Shown: positions 17,197 to 25,709 of the stretch, in pieces | Position numbering within the stretch: the first letter of the stretch is position 1 | Layout: each line of letters begins with the position of its first letter | Source: Microbacterium oleivorans | Lineage (GTDB): Bacteria; Actinomycetota; Actinomycetes; Actinomycetales; Microbacteriaceae | Assembly (NCBI RefSeq): GCF_001644225.1 | Contig: NZ_LSTV01000002.1 | Coordinates: 17,545-81,544 of the forward strand | Reading direction: 5' to 3' | Length of the DNA: 64,000 nucleotides | Position numbers and translations under genes: made by a program | The notes under the pieces: generated by a model | The model's input: the letters and a program-made list of their open reading frames with translations, nothing else | The model's database searches: none | What the model was told of the DNA's origin: nothing

Positions 17197-18158
17197 CAGA
17201 ACGCCTCCATGTTGCGGCGGCGGGCGAAGACGACCATGCCGACGGTGATGAGCAGGGTGACGGCGAACAGGACGTACGCCGCGGCGGATCCGTATCCGAA
17301 GTCGAGGCTCTTGAACGCCTTCTCCCACAGGAAGTAGACGATCGTCTTGGTCGAGTCCAGCGGACCGCCGCGCGTGGTCGTGTAGACGAGGTCGAACAGC
17401 TGGAGCGCGCCGATGACCTGCCACACCGTGACGAACACGGTGACCGGTCCGAGCCCCGGCCAGACGACGCGCCAGAAGGTCTGCCAGCGGTTCGCGCCGT
17501 CGATCCGGGCGGCCTCGAGCAGTTCGGTGGGCACGTCCTGCAGGGCGGCGAGGTAGATGACGGTCGTGAAGGCCGCCTGTCCCCACAGCGACATGATCGC
17601 GATGACGAGCATCGCCTGCGACGGATCCTCGAGCCATCCCTGCGGCGGCAGGCCGAGCACCCGGAAGACGTTGTTCGCGAGACCGAACTGCGGGTTGAAG
17701 AGATAGGTGGAGAGGATGCCGGTGGCCGCCGCCGAGGCGACGAAGGGCACGAAGATCGCGGTGCGGTACACCCCGATGAAGCGGATGTTCCGGTTGAGGG
17801 CGACGGCGAGGAACAGTCCCGCGAGGACGGATGCCGGGACGAAGAGCGTCACGTAGAGACCGGTGTGTCCCACCGCCTCCCAGAACTCCCCGTCGGTCAT
17901 GAGCGAGGTGTAGTTCTCGCCGCCCACGAACTCGGCCGGAGCGAAGCCGTTCCACTCCTGCAGCGAGAGGAGGAAGGCCCACGCCGCGGGGAAGAACGAG
18001 AGGCCGACGATGACGATCATCGCGGGGGCGACGAACCCCCACCCCGTGAGGGTCGCCGTGATCTTCCGCCGCCGGACCGGGCGGGGCCGGATCGGCTGCG
18101 GTTCCCGGACGACGACGGCGTCGGCCGGCGCGTCGGGAAGGCGGTGGAGAGTCGTCAT
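17196..18158 (-). CDS. Sugar ABC importer permease, MalF/UgpA type
   Basis: A 320-residue permease: basic cytoplasmic tail, six membrane segments, and EAA loop EAARIDGANRWQTFWRVVWP. The family end FDLVYTTTRGGPLDSTKTIVYFLWEKAF is clear. ATG 18158 is chosen over upstream in-frame codons because GAGGACCCGACG precedes it and the family N-terminus starts here. It pairs with the permease at 16330 and the binding protein at 18190 to import the oligosaccharide released by the extracellular enzymes of this locus. Confidence 0.9.
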   Translation of the reverse strand: MTTLHRLPDAPADAVVVREPQPIRPRPVRRRKITATLTGWGFVAPAMIVIVGLSFFPAAWAFLLSLQEWNGFAPAEFVGGENYTSLMTDGEFWEAVGHTGLYVTLFVPASVLAGLFLAVALNRNIRFIGVYRTAIFVPFVASAAATGILSTYLFNPQFGLANNVFRVLGLPPQGWLEDPSQAMLVIAIMSLWGQAAFTTVIYLAALQDVPTELLEAARIDGANRWQTFWRVVWPGLGPVTVFVTVWQVIGALQLFDLVYTTTRGGPLDSTKTIVYFLWEKAFKSLDFGYGSAAAYVLFAVTLLITVGMVVFARRRNMEAF

Positions 18159-18189
18159 CGTCGGGTCCTCATTCGTTCCAGCGTGCGGG

Positions 18190-19503
18190 TCAGTCGGAGA
18201 GCGCGTCGTTCGCCTTCTCGGCCGCCTCCTTGAGGGCGTCCTCGGGCGTGCCGTCACCCTGCAGCACACGGGAGATCGCGTCGCCGACGGCTTCGGACAG
18301 GCCGACGTAGCCGGGGACGGTCGGTCGTGCGTTCACGGCGTTCGCGTTGTTCTCGGCCATGATCTCGAGGCCGGGCAGTTCCTTCGCCTGCGCCTGGAAC
18401 TCCGGCGAGCTCTGCTCGCTCGAGCGCAGCGGCAGGTTGCCGTAGGCGACGTTCCAACGCAGGTCCTGCTCGGGGGCCGTCAGCCACTCGACGAACTCGT
18501 AGGTCCAGTGGTTCTCGTTGACGTCACCGGTGTCGAACAGCGCCCAGAGGTCGGGGCCGGAGACCGTCTGGTGGTCGCCGTCGGTGCCGGGCAGCACCGT
18601 GACCCCGTAGTCGGTCTTGGCGGTCTTCAGGTCCCACAGCTGCCAGGGCCCGGAGGTCATCATGCCGATGCGGTTCGCGGCGAAGAGCTGGGCGAACTTC
18701 GTGTCGGTCTGATCGAGGTAGACGCTGCCGTCGTCCACCGCCATGCCCCGCAGGAACTCGAGCGCCGTCACGCCGGCCTCGCTGTCGAAGGCCGCCTGCT
18801 TCTGGTCGTCGGTCAGGATCTCCCCGCCGTTCTGCCACAGGTGCGGCCAGAACTGCCAGGTCGTCTCCTCGGAGCCCGAGACGGAGTACGCGTAGCCGTA
18901 GGTCTCGGTGGCTTCGTCGGTGAGGGCGGCGGCCGCCTCGCGGAAGTCGTCCCAGGTCCAGTCGGCCGTGGGGTAGTCGACGCCGGCGGCGTCGAAGACC
19001 GTCTTGTTGTAGAAGAGCGAGATGTTGTCGACGAGGGCGGGGAACCCGATGATCTTCTCGCCGGTGGGCTGCGCAGTGGCGCGGGCGGCCTCGGAGAACT
19101 CGTCCCAGCCGACCGCGGGGTCGCTCACCTGCTCGCGGATGTCGAGGGTGCGACCGGAGGATTCCAGCTCGCTCGCCCACGACCCGAAGGAGTAGGAGAT
19201 GTTCGGGTAGCTGTTCCCGGCGAACCCGGCGGAGAGCTTCTGGATGAGCTCCTCGGTCGACGACGCACCGGAGGAGGCGTCGATCGTGACGTTCGGGTGT
19301 TCCTTCTCGAACTCGTCGGCGAGGCTCCGCAGGAGCTTGGCCGCCTCGTCGTTCTGCCCGGTCCACCACGTGATGGTCACGTCGGCGTCGGTGTCGAGCT
19401 CGGTGGCACCCTGGGGACCGGCGCAACCGGCCAGCACGAGGGCGGAGATCCCCGCGATGCCGACGGCGACAGCGCGGGTGGTTCGGGTGAATCGGCGGTT
19501 CAT
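18190..19503 (-). CDS. Sugar ABC importer substrate-binding lipoprotein
   Basis: A 437-residue family-1 extracellular binding protein. Signal peptide with lipobox LVLAGC (Cys27), then VTITWWTGQNDEAAKLLRSL and WTWDDFREAAAAL, typical of oligosaccharide binders. The ATG at 19503 has GAGAGGAC as ribosome site; the in-frame codons upstream cover promoter DNA. It heads the importer operon (binding protein, two permeases, lipoprotein), divergent from the amidohydrolase. The likely ligand is a galactosamine-containing oligosaccharide, inferred only from the locus. Confidence 0.9.
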   Translation of the reverse strand: MNRRFTRTTRAVAVGIAGISALVLAGCAGPQGATELDTDADVTITWWTGQNDEAAKLLRSLADEFEKEHPNVTIDASSGASSTEELIQKLSAGFAGNSYPNISYSFGSWASELESSGRTLDIREQVSDPAVGWDEFSEAARATAQPTGEKIIGFPALVDNISLFYNKTVFDAAGVDYPTADWTWDDFREAAAALTDEATETYGYAYSVSGSEETTWQFWPHLWQNGGEILTDDQKQAAFDSEAGVTALEFLRGMAVDDGSVYLDQTDTKFAQLFAANRIGMMTSGPWQLWDLKTAKTDYGVTVLPGTDGDHQTVSGPDLWALFDTGDVNENHWTYEFVEWLTAPEQDLRWNVAYGNLPLRSSEQSSPEFQAQAKELPGLEIMAENNANAVNARPTVPGYVGLSEAVGDAISRVLQGDGTPEDALKEAAEKANDALSD

Positions 19504-19610
19504 GAGCGTCCTCTCGATCGGGCGACGTCGCCGGATGCTTTTCGCCATTATTGAGCCCAGGTTGATCGTTTGTAACCGATAATGAGCGAATCACTCACTA
19601 AATGTGAGCG
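19503..19610. promoter_or_regulatory. Divergent promoter region with TGAGCG elements
   Basis: TGAGCGA at 19583-19589 (in AATGAGCGAAT), a degenerate CACTCAC at 19592-19598 and TGAGCG at 19605-19610 lie between the binding-protein gene and the amidohydrolase; another TGAGCG overlaps the binding-protein start (19503-19508). Same element as at 12811-12933 and 22922-22947. Probable DeoR operator. Confidence 0.65.
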
Positions 19611-19650
19611 TATCGTTGCGCGATCCGACAGGCTGCCGGATCGTGGAGGC

Positions 19651-20718
19651 ATGCCCGAGCCGACGCATCCCCTCGACGACCTCCGCCTGCGGGAATGGAC
19701 CCCGCGCAGCATGCTGCGGGCGCCCGCCACCGCCGTCGACCTGCCGCACACGCCGTGCATCGACATCCACAATCACCTCGGTCGCTGGTTGACCGAGGGC
19801 GGCGGATGGATGATCGACGACGTCGACGACCTGATCCGCACGATGGATGCGCGTCACGTGGACATCATCGTCAATCTGGACGGGATGTGGGGAGACGAGA
19901 TCGACGCGAACCTCGACCGGTACGACCGTGCCCACCCCGGGCGGTTCGTGACCTTCTGCCAGCTGGACTGGAACCTGCTGGCGGAACCGGATGCCGAGAG
20001 TCGCCTGATCGCGCAGCTCGAGGACAACGCCCGCCGGGGCGCGCGCGGAGTCAAGGTCTGGAAGTCGCTCGGCCTCACCTTCCGCGATGACGCCGGCGCG
20101 CTCGTGTCGCCCGACGATCCGCGCGTCGTTGCGGTCCTGCGTCGCGCCGGGGAGCTCGACCTGCCGGTCCTCATCCACACGGCGGATCCGCGCGCGTTCT
20201 TCGAGCCGCTGGACGCCGGCAACGAGCGCCTCGACGAGTTGCGCGGCGCCCGCGACTGGTGGTTCGGCGACGCCTCCGTGTACCCCACCTTCGACGAGCT
20301 GCTCGACGCGCACGCGCGCCTCGTGCTCGCGTGCCCGGGAACCACCTTCATCGGGGCGCACGTCGGCTGCGCCGCCGAGGACCTCGACCGCGTCTCGGCG
20401 CTCATGGACGCGGCTCCGCTCTACCACGTCGACATCGCGGGACGCATGGCCGAGCTCGGCCGCCAGCCCCGGCGCTTCGCGGCTCTCGTGGAGCGGCATC
20501 CCGACCGCGTCCTCTTCGGGACCGACATCTACCCGGCCGAGGACGAGCAGTACGCCCTGCACTACCGGTTCCTCGAATCCGCGGACGAGGGCTTCGAGTA
20601 CGCGCCGGGGGCGCCGATCCCGCCGCAGGGACGGTGGGCGGTCTCGGGCGCCGCACTGTCGCCGCGGCTGCTGCCCGCGCTGTACCGCGACAACGCGCGG
20701 CGCGTGCTGGGCCTGTGA
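19651..20718 (+). CDS. Amidohydrolase-2 family metal-dependent hydrolase
   Basis: A 355-residue TIM-barrel hydrolase (PF04909 type). Metal and catalytic residues are present in order: HNH (His40, His42) in CIDIHNHLG, Lys in GVKVWKSLG (about 135-138), His176 in LIHTADP, His237 in IGAHVGC and Asp292 in LFGTDIYP. It would hydrolyse or decarboxylate a small substrate in the cytoplasm. In this locus it could deacetylate an N-acetylhexosamine or open a lactone; that is inference. ATG 19651 is close to GGAGG (spacing very short); an alternative ATG at 19582 would place the operator inside the gene and is disfavoured. Confidence 0.82.
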   Translation: MPEPTHPLDDLRLREWTPRSMLRAPATAVDLPHTPCIDIHNHLGRWLTEGGGWMIDDVDDLIRTMDARHVDIIVNLDGMWGDEIDANLDRYDRAHPGRFVTFCQLDWNLLAEPDAESRLIAQLEDNARRGARGVKVWKSLGLTFRDDAGALVSPDDPRVVAVLRRAGELDLPVLIHTADPRAFFEPLDAGNERLDELRGARDWWFGDASVYPTFDELLDAHARLVLACPGTTFIGAHVGCAAEDLDRVSALMDAAPLYHVDIAGRMAELGRQPRRFAALVERHPDRVLFGTDIYPAEDEQYALHYRFLESADEGFEYAPGAPIPPQGRWAVSGAALSPRLLPALYRDNARRVLGL

Positions 20719-20719
20719 C

Positions 20720-21565
20720 TCAGCCGCCGACGACGGCGGCGAGGCGCGCGACCTCGTCGCGGGTGGCCTGGCGCACCCCCCGCAGGTAGCTGCGGGGATC
20801 GACGGCGTCGGGGCGTTCGGCGAGTTCGCGCCGCAACGCCGCCGTGCCGACGACACCCAGTGCCGTCCCGATGTTGACCTTTCGGATGCCGGCGGCCACG
20901 GCCTCGGCCAGCAACAGGTCCGGCACCCCCGAACTGCCGTGCAGGACGAGCGGGACCGGCACGGCCTCCGCCAGGCGGGCGATGAGGTCCAGGTCGAGTA
21001 CGGCGGTGCGCTCGGTCATCGCGTGCGAACTCCCGACCGCGACGGCGAGGAGGTCGACTCCGGTCTCGGCGACGAACTGCTGCGCCTCGGCGGCGTCGGT
21101 GCGCACCCCGGGGGCGTGCGCACCGCCCTTGCCGCCGACCTCGCCGAGCTCCCCCTCGGCCCACAGACCCCGATCGTGCGCCGCCCGGGCGACGCCGGCG
21201 GTGAGCGCCGCGTTCTCGGCGTGCGGGGCGGTGGCCTTGTCGAACATGAGGGAGCCGACTCCGAGCTCCTCGGCACGCGACAGGACGGCGTGGGCGAGAT
21301 CGGGGTCGTCCAGGTGATCGACGTGGACGGCGATGCCGACGTCCGCGTCGCGGGCGAGCTCGCGGCAGGCGGCCAGCAGCGGCGCCATGCCGTGGCGGAA
21401 GGCGAGCGCGTTCTGGCTCACCTGCAGGAGCGCCGGAACTCCCGCATCCGACACTCCCAGGACGACGGCCTCGGCCTGTTCGATCGTGATGACGTTGAAC
21501 GCCGGCACGCCGGCACCGCGCGCTGCCGCGGCGCCGACGACGTCCGCGGTCGTCGAGAGCGTCAC
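20720..21565 (-). CDS. kbaY: Class II (zinc) aldolase, tagatose-1,6-bisphosphate aldolase KbaY/GatY type
   Basis: A 281-residue class II FBP/TBP aldolase. Visible active-site residues: HVDH (81-84; catalytic Asp83, zinc His84), EGELGEVGG (137-145), zinc ligands His181 and His209 (VLHGSSGV), and the phosphate-binding NIGTAL. The short length and a KbaZ-like partner at 11511 favour tagatose 1,6-bisphosphate cleavage to DHAP and glyceraldehyde 3-phosphate over housekeeping fructose-bisphosphate aldolase. Its start overlaps the stop of the GH4 gene (ATGA), and it converges with the amidohydrolase, one base apart. Confidence 0.88.
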   Translation of the reverse strand: MTLSTTADVVGAAAARGAGVPAFNVITIEQAEAVVLGVSDAGVPALLQVSQNALAFRHGMAPLLAACRELARDADVGIAVHVDHLDDPDLAHAVLSRAEELGVGSLMFDKATAPHAENAALTAGVARAAHDRGLWAEGELGEVGGKGGAHAPGVRTDAAEAQQFVAETGVDLLAVAVGSSHAMTERTAVLDLDLIARLAEAVPVPLVLHGSSGVPDLLLAEAVAAGIRKVNIGTALGVVGTAALRRELAERPDAVDPRSYLRGVRQATRDEVARLAAVVGG

Positions 21566-22881
21566 GACGACTCGGCGAGCGTGCCGCCGAGGGCGGCGGG
21601 CAGGAGGTGCGCGTGCGCGCGGGTCAGCTCGTCGCAGAGGTCCCAGATCTCGGCGGGCGTGAGCGAGGAGCTCGCGTTCGGGTCGGTGAGCACGGCGCGG
21701 CGGACGAGCTCGGGATCGCCCTCACGGGCCGCACGGATCGTCAGGTCGGCGACCGACAGGTAGGTGCGGTTGAGCGCGGCGCCGGCGTCGGGGACCGGCC
21801 CCCAGTGCGGGGGGCGGACCCCGTCGCCGTCGACCGTGGCGGGCACCTCGACGACGGCCCCCTCGGGCAGGTTGTCGATGAGCCCCGTGTTCGGGACGTT
21901 GACGTGGATCTCGCGCGGCGTCCCCGTCAGGACGGAGTGGATGATCTGCGGCGCGTACTCGGCGGCATCCTCCCCGTCGTGGAGCGGCAGGTCCCCGCCC
22001 GCGTCGAGGATCCGCTTCGCCTCATGGAACTCGGCGACGTTGTCCTCGGAGATGCCGATGTACTGCAGCGGCTCGAGCCGGAAGCGCTCGATCTGCTCGT
22101 CGGAGCGGAGGAACCAGCTGAGGTACTCAGAGGAGTGCTCGCTCGTCTCGGTGGGGTAGTAGCCGATGCGTCGGAAGATCTCGACGCGCACACGACGCTC
22201 CAGCTCGGGGTCGGCCGCGATCCGCTCGCGCAGCAGCGGGTACAGGTCCCGCCCCTCGTGCGTCCACTCCGTGAGCCATGCCTGGTGGTTCACGCCGGCG
22301 GCCCGGTAGTGAGTCTCCTCGAGCGGCACACCCACGAGGTCGCACAGGTCGTTGACCGTCCAGTAGACGCTGTGGCACAGTCCGTACGCCTTGAGGGAAG
22401 GTGCGACGACCGACATCCACCAGATGTTGAGCGCCATCGGGTTCGTGTAGTTCAGGAAGTACGCGTCGGGGCAGAGGTCGAGCATGTCCCGCGCGATGGC
22501 GCTGAGCACGGGGAACGTGCGGAGGGCGCGGAACACCCCGCCCACGCCGGTGGTGTCGCCGATCGTCTGCCGCAGCCCCCGAGCGGCGGGCAATTCGAGA
22601 TCGATGCGGGTCGCGTCGATACCGCCCACCTGGATCATGTTGACGACGAAGTCGGCGCCGGACAGCAGCTCCCGTCGATCGAGGGATGCCGTGAGCCGGA
22701 TGTCGCGGCCCAGCTGCCGCGCCACGTTCTCGGCGCTGCGCTGCGCGACGTCGAGACGGTCCGCGTCGATGTCGTGCAGACGGATGTCGAGCGTGGGCAG
22801 GTCGGAGAAGCGAAGCAGGTCGGTCAGCAGCTGGCGCGTGAACACGACGCTCCCCGCTCCCAGGAAAACGATCGTCGGCAT
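21562..22881 (-). CDS. GH4 family NAD/Mn-dependent glycosidase (MelA-like alpha-galactosidase group)
   Basis: A 439-residue GH4 enzyme. It has the N-terminal dinucleotide-binding FLGAGSVVF (6-14), YTNPM (about 145-149), and CHS (169-171), the metal-binding variant typical of alpha-galactosidase/alpha-glucuronidase-type GH4 enzymes that act on non-phosphorylated substrates, and GVNHQAW near 197-203. No signal peptide: it acts on imported oligosaccharides by the oxidation-elimination mechanism. With GH114 and AgaS in the same locus, an alpha-galactosaminide is a plausible substrate, though LplD-type alpha-galacturonidase is a formal alternative. Coupled to kbaY downstream. Confidence 0.88.
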   Translation of the reverse strand: MPTIVFLGAGSVVFTRQLLTDLLRFSDLPTLDIRLHDIDADRLDVAQRSAENVARQLGRDIRLTASLDRRELLSGADFVVNMIQVGGIDATRIDLELPAARGLRQTIGDTTGVGGVFRALRTFPVLSAIARDMLDLCPDAYFLNYTNPMALNIWWMSVVAPSLKAYGLCHSVYWTVNDLCDLVGVPLEETHYRAAGVNHQAWLTEWTHEGRDLYPLLRERIAADPELERRVRVEIFRRIGYYPTETSEHSSEYLSWFLRSDEQIERFRLEPLQYIGISEDNVAEFHEAKRILDAGGDLPLHDGEDAAEYAPQIIHSVLTGTPREIHVNVPNTGLIDNLPEGAVVEVPATVDGDGVRPPHWGPVPDAGAALNRTYLSVADLTIRAAREGDPELVRRAVLTDPNASSSLTPAEIWDLCDELTRAHAHLLPAALGGTLAESS

Positions 22882-22921
22882 GTCTCGATTGTGAAAATGC
22901 GGCGCGGTATGCGCAAGTAAA

Positions 22922-22947
22922 TGAGCGAATTGACGCTCAATCGCTCA
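22922..22947. promoter_or_regulatory. Divergent operator cluster: three TGAGCG elements
   Basis: TGAGCGA (22922-22928), ACGCTCA (22933-22939) and TCGCTCA (22941-22947) are packed into 26 bp between the GH4 gene and the DeoR regulator. This is the densest copy of the element and supports autoregulation plus control of the GH4-kbaY genes. Confidence 0.75.
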
Positions 22948-22965
22948 TCTGACATGATCACTGCC

Positions 22966-23775
22966 ATGTCCACTGCGAACAGTCCGGTATCACCGTCGAT
23001 CCCCGGAGGCTCTTCGAAGCGGTCGCGACGGATGACCGACATCCTCGATGCGATCGCCGAGCAGGGCGAGGTCTCCATCGGCGATCTCGCCGAACGCTTC
23101 GCCTCGTCCGCGGCCACCCTGCGCCGCGATCTCACCACGCTCGCCGATCAGGGACTGATCGTCCGCACGCACGGCGGCGCGAAGGCGGCCGGGGTGCTCT
23201 CCGAGCTTCCCGTCGCCCTGCGCGACACCCGTTTCGGCGACGCGAAGCGTCGCATCGCCCGCGCCGCCGCCCTGACGATCCCGCGCGAACGCCACGCGGT
23301 CGCCCTCAGCGGCGGCAGTACGACCGCCGGCGTCGCCCGAGAACTCGTCAACCACCGCGATCTGACGATCGTCACGAACTCGCTGTCGATCGCCTGGGTG
23401 GTCAACTCGTTCCCGCGGCTCAAGGTCGTCATGACGGGCGGCATCCTGCGACCGCAGTCCCTCGAACTCGTCGGCGTCCTGGCCGAGGGGACCTTCACCG
23501 CGGTCAACGTCGGCACCGCCATCCTGGGCGCCGACGGGTTCACGGCCGAGGCCGGTGTCATGACGCACGACGAGACCGAGGCGCGCACGAACAACGCGAT
23601 GGTCTCGAAGGCGGTCCGCACGATCGTCGTCGCCGACGGGTCCAAGATCGGTCGCACCGCACTCGCGCAGATGGCGACGACCGATCAGGTGGACATGCTG
23701 ATCACCGACGACAGCGCCGACCCCGAGGAGCTCGACCGCATCCGCGCGGCCGGCGTCGAGGTCACCGTGGTCTGA
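22966..23775 (+). CDS. DeoR-family transcriptional repressor (AgaR-like)
   Basis: A 269-residue DeoR regulator. The N-terminal winged helix (about 22-80) carries ILDAIAEQGEVSIGDLAERF and the DeoR signature LRRDLTTLADQGLIVRTHGGA; the C-terminal sensor has the phosphosugar-type motifs LSGGSTTAGVAREL, VTNSLSIAWVV, VMTGGILRPQSLELVG and VVADGSKIGR. E. coli AgaR, of the same family, controls GalNAc/GalN genes through an intermediate. ATG 22966 is used; starts at 22921 and 22954 are in frame but the former lies in the operator cluster. It ends 14 bp inside the convergent DUF2264 gene. Confidence 0.9.
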   Translation: MSTANSPVSPSIPGGSSKRSRRMTDILDAIAEQGEVSIGDLAERFASSAATLRRDLTTLADQGLIVRTHGGAKAAGVLSELPVALRDTRFGDAKRRIARAAALTIPRERHAVALSGGSTTAGVARELVNHRDLTIVTNSLSIAWVVNSFPRLKVVMTGGILRPQSLELVGVLAEGTFTAVNVGTAILGADGFTAEAGVMTHDETEARTNNAMVSKAVRTIVVADGSKIGRTALAQMATTDQVDMLITDDSADPEELDRIRAAGVEVTVV

Positions 23776-25696
23776 TCGTCCGCGTCCGCACCCCGTCCGC
23801 CCAGACGACCTCGACCGCGTCATCCTCCACGCGGACGGACACGTCCGTCCGGACGGGCAGCCCGGCTCCCCGCAGGTCGACGACGACGACAACCACCCGG
23901 CCGACGGCGACGTCGAGGTCGACGACGGGCACCGCACTGCAGGCGCCGAGCGGACCGGCATCCGTCCTCGTCACGACGTGGGCCTCCCCTCCCGAGAGCG
24001 AGCGGATGCCGCTGCGCAGCGCCCCGGCGACGGCGACCGCCTCGAGCCCGTCGACGTGCTGCTCGGGTTCGTCCCCGGCCACGGCCCAGCCGCCGACGCG
24101 CAGGCGGAGGTCCGCCGCGGTCAGTTCTGCGGCGAGGTCCTCGACACCGACGAGCCGCACCTCGAGACTGCCGCGGACGAGCGAGTCGACGCGCAGGCGT
24201 CCCGCGCGGCGCGCGGCCCCGGGGAAGCCGGAGCCGTGGTTGCGGTCGGGCGCGTCCCCCGTGATCCAGTGGGCGTCCCACACCGCCGAGGCGACCCCCA
24301 CGGCATCGTGTCCGGCGCCGTCGATCCGGACGTCGAGCAGGCGCATGCCGGCGCGGTGCGTGGCCTGCCCGTCGGCGTCCCGCAGGGCGACCGACTGCTC
24401 GAGCGGCTCGTGCCACCCGCGGGCGTCGAGGAGCGGCGCCGTCGCCGTCGAGTAGCCGATGCGGGCGTAGAGCGGCGAGTCGGTCACGACGCCCCCCGGC
24501 TGCGCGTGGTCGGTGCCGTGGTTCAGGACCCGGACGACACCGTCGTCGCGCGTGCCCGACACGATCCAGCCCGGCGACCGCACAGCCCGCAGGACGTCGC
24601 CCTGCTCCACGGGCAGCGGCTCGGCGGGTGCGGTCCACACGGGGTGATCGGCGGGCAGCATCAGGCCCATGAGCCCCTTGACCGCCCAGTACGGCGAGCC
24701 CGGCCCCGAGTACGACTGCGCCAGCGCACGCCACGGACCGTGCCAGCCCATCGTCAGCACGCCCTCCGCGTCCGGCACGTCCCGGTCGGCGAAGTGGCGC
24801 ACGACCGCCTCGGCCGCGTGCCGCAGCCGCCCGGGCGCGTGCGACGGCACCTCGGCGATCACCCCGACCCAGAAGGCGGCGGCCGCCGCGGAGCGGTAGA
24901 TGAGGCTGCGACCCTGCACGAGCGGCGATCCGTCACCGCCGACGAGCGCGAGGGCGTCGTCCAGGAAGCGGTCCAGCCGCGCGACGTCGCCGGCGGTCCT
25001 GCCCGCGGCGAGCTCGGCCGCCCCCGACATCCGGGACCACAGGACCGGGTACGTGTGCAGCGCCCACCCGACGTAGTGGTCGTACGAGCGGTCGTCACCA
25101 TCCGAGAGCCAGCCGTCCTCGCGGACGAACGAATCGTGGCGGGCGAGGTCGGCCGCGATGTCGTCCGGCGACCACGGCCCGCCCACCGAGCGCAGGAAGG
25201 TCTGCACGACGATCCGGAACCACACCCAGTTGTTGCGGGGGTAGCCGTCGTCGCCCACGACCGACGCGAACCAGGCGATCGCCCGCTGCTGCGTGACGGC
25301 ACCGAGCGTGTCCCACATCCAGGGCCGGGTCAGGTCGAGGACGAGGGCGAGGGATGCCGCTTCGACCTTCGCCTGCCCGTGCTCGTCCGGTCGCACCCAC
25401 CGGTCGGGCGCGGCCGGATCGACGCCCGCCGCGATGCCCCGCCGCACGAAGGCGATGAGGTCGTCGACGCCCTCCCCGCGGGCACCGGCGATCCGGAAGC
25501 CGGCCAGCAGCAGGGTCCGGGCGAACCCCTCGAGACCGTCGATGTCGTGGCCGTACCCGCCCTCGGCCCCCGGGAAGTGGATGCGGCCGCCTCCCGGCGT
25601 CGCGTGCCGGCGCGCGGCATCCAGCAGCCGGTCGGCGTACGCGACCCAGTCCTCACGGGACCACTCCCGCCGTCCCTGCTCCGCCTCGGCTGGCAT
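23762..25696 (-). CDS. DUF2264 family protein, probable glycoside hydrolase
   Basis: A 644-residue protein of the DUF2264 family (PF10022), some members of which CAZy places in GH154 with beta-glucuronidase activity, as far as I recall. Residues about 10-370 form an alpha/alpha-barrel (GGYGHDIDGLEGFARTLLLAGFR, NNWVWFRIVVQTFLRSVGG, SYDHYVGWALHTYPVLWSRM); the rest is a beta domain. No signal peptide, so it acts on imported material. Last gene of the leftward operon starting at 31185; ATG 25696 lies 13 bp after the glycerate kinase stop. Which glycosidic bond it cuts is not decidable here. Confidence 0.82.
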   Translation of the reverse strand: MPAEAEQGRREWSREDWVAYADRLLDAARRHATPGGGRIHFPGAEGGYGHDIDGLEGFARTLLLAGFRIAGARGEGVDDLIAFVRRGIAAGVDPAAPDRWVRPDEHGQAKVEAASLALVLDLTRPWMWDTLGAVTQQRAIAWFASVVGDDGYPRNNWVWFRIVVQTFLRSVGGPWSPDDIAADLARHDSFVREDGWLSDGDDRSYDHYVGWALHTYPVLWSRMSGAAELAAGRTAGDVARLDRFLDDALALVGGDGSPLVQGRSLIYRSAAAAAFWVGVIAEVPSHAPGRLRHAAEAVVRHFADRDVPDAEGVLTMGWHGPWRALAQSYSGPGSPYWAVKGLMGLMLPADHPVWTAPAEPLPVEQGDVLRAVRSPGWIVSGTRDDGVVRVLNHGTDHAQPGGVVTDSPLYARIGYSTATAPLLDARGWHEPLEQSVALRDADGQATHRAGMRLLDVRIDGAGHDAVGVASAVWDAHWITGDAPDRNHGSGFPGAARRAGRLRVDSLVRGSLEVRLVGVEDLAAELTAADLRLRVGGWAVAGDEPEQHVDGLEAVAVAGALRSGIRSLSGGEAHVVTRTDAGPLGACSAVPVVDLDVAVGRVVVVVVDLRGAGLPVRTDVSVRVEDDAVEVVWADGVRTRTIRPR

Positions 25697-25709
25697 GCGT
25701 GTGCCCCGT

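Noticed and set aside
19569..19586. TGTAACCGATAATG resembling the arabinose operator
   Set aside because: Only one half matches and the palindrome is broken; the local TGAGCG elements explain this gap better.
19582..19650. Earlier ATG for the amidohydrolase
   Set aside because: It lies in the operator cluster and lacks a ribosome site; family homology starts downstream.
22921..22965. Earlier ATG for the DeoR regulator
   Set aside because: It would put three operator elements inside the coding region; the winged-helix domain begins well after 22966.
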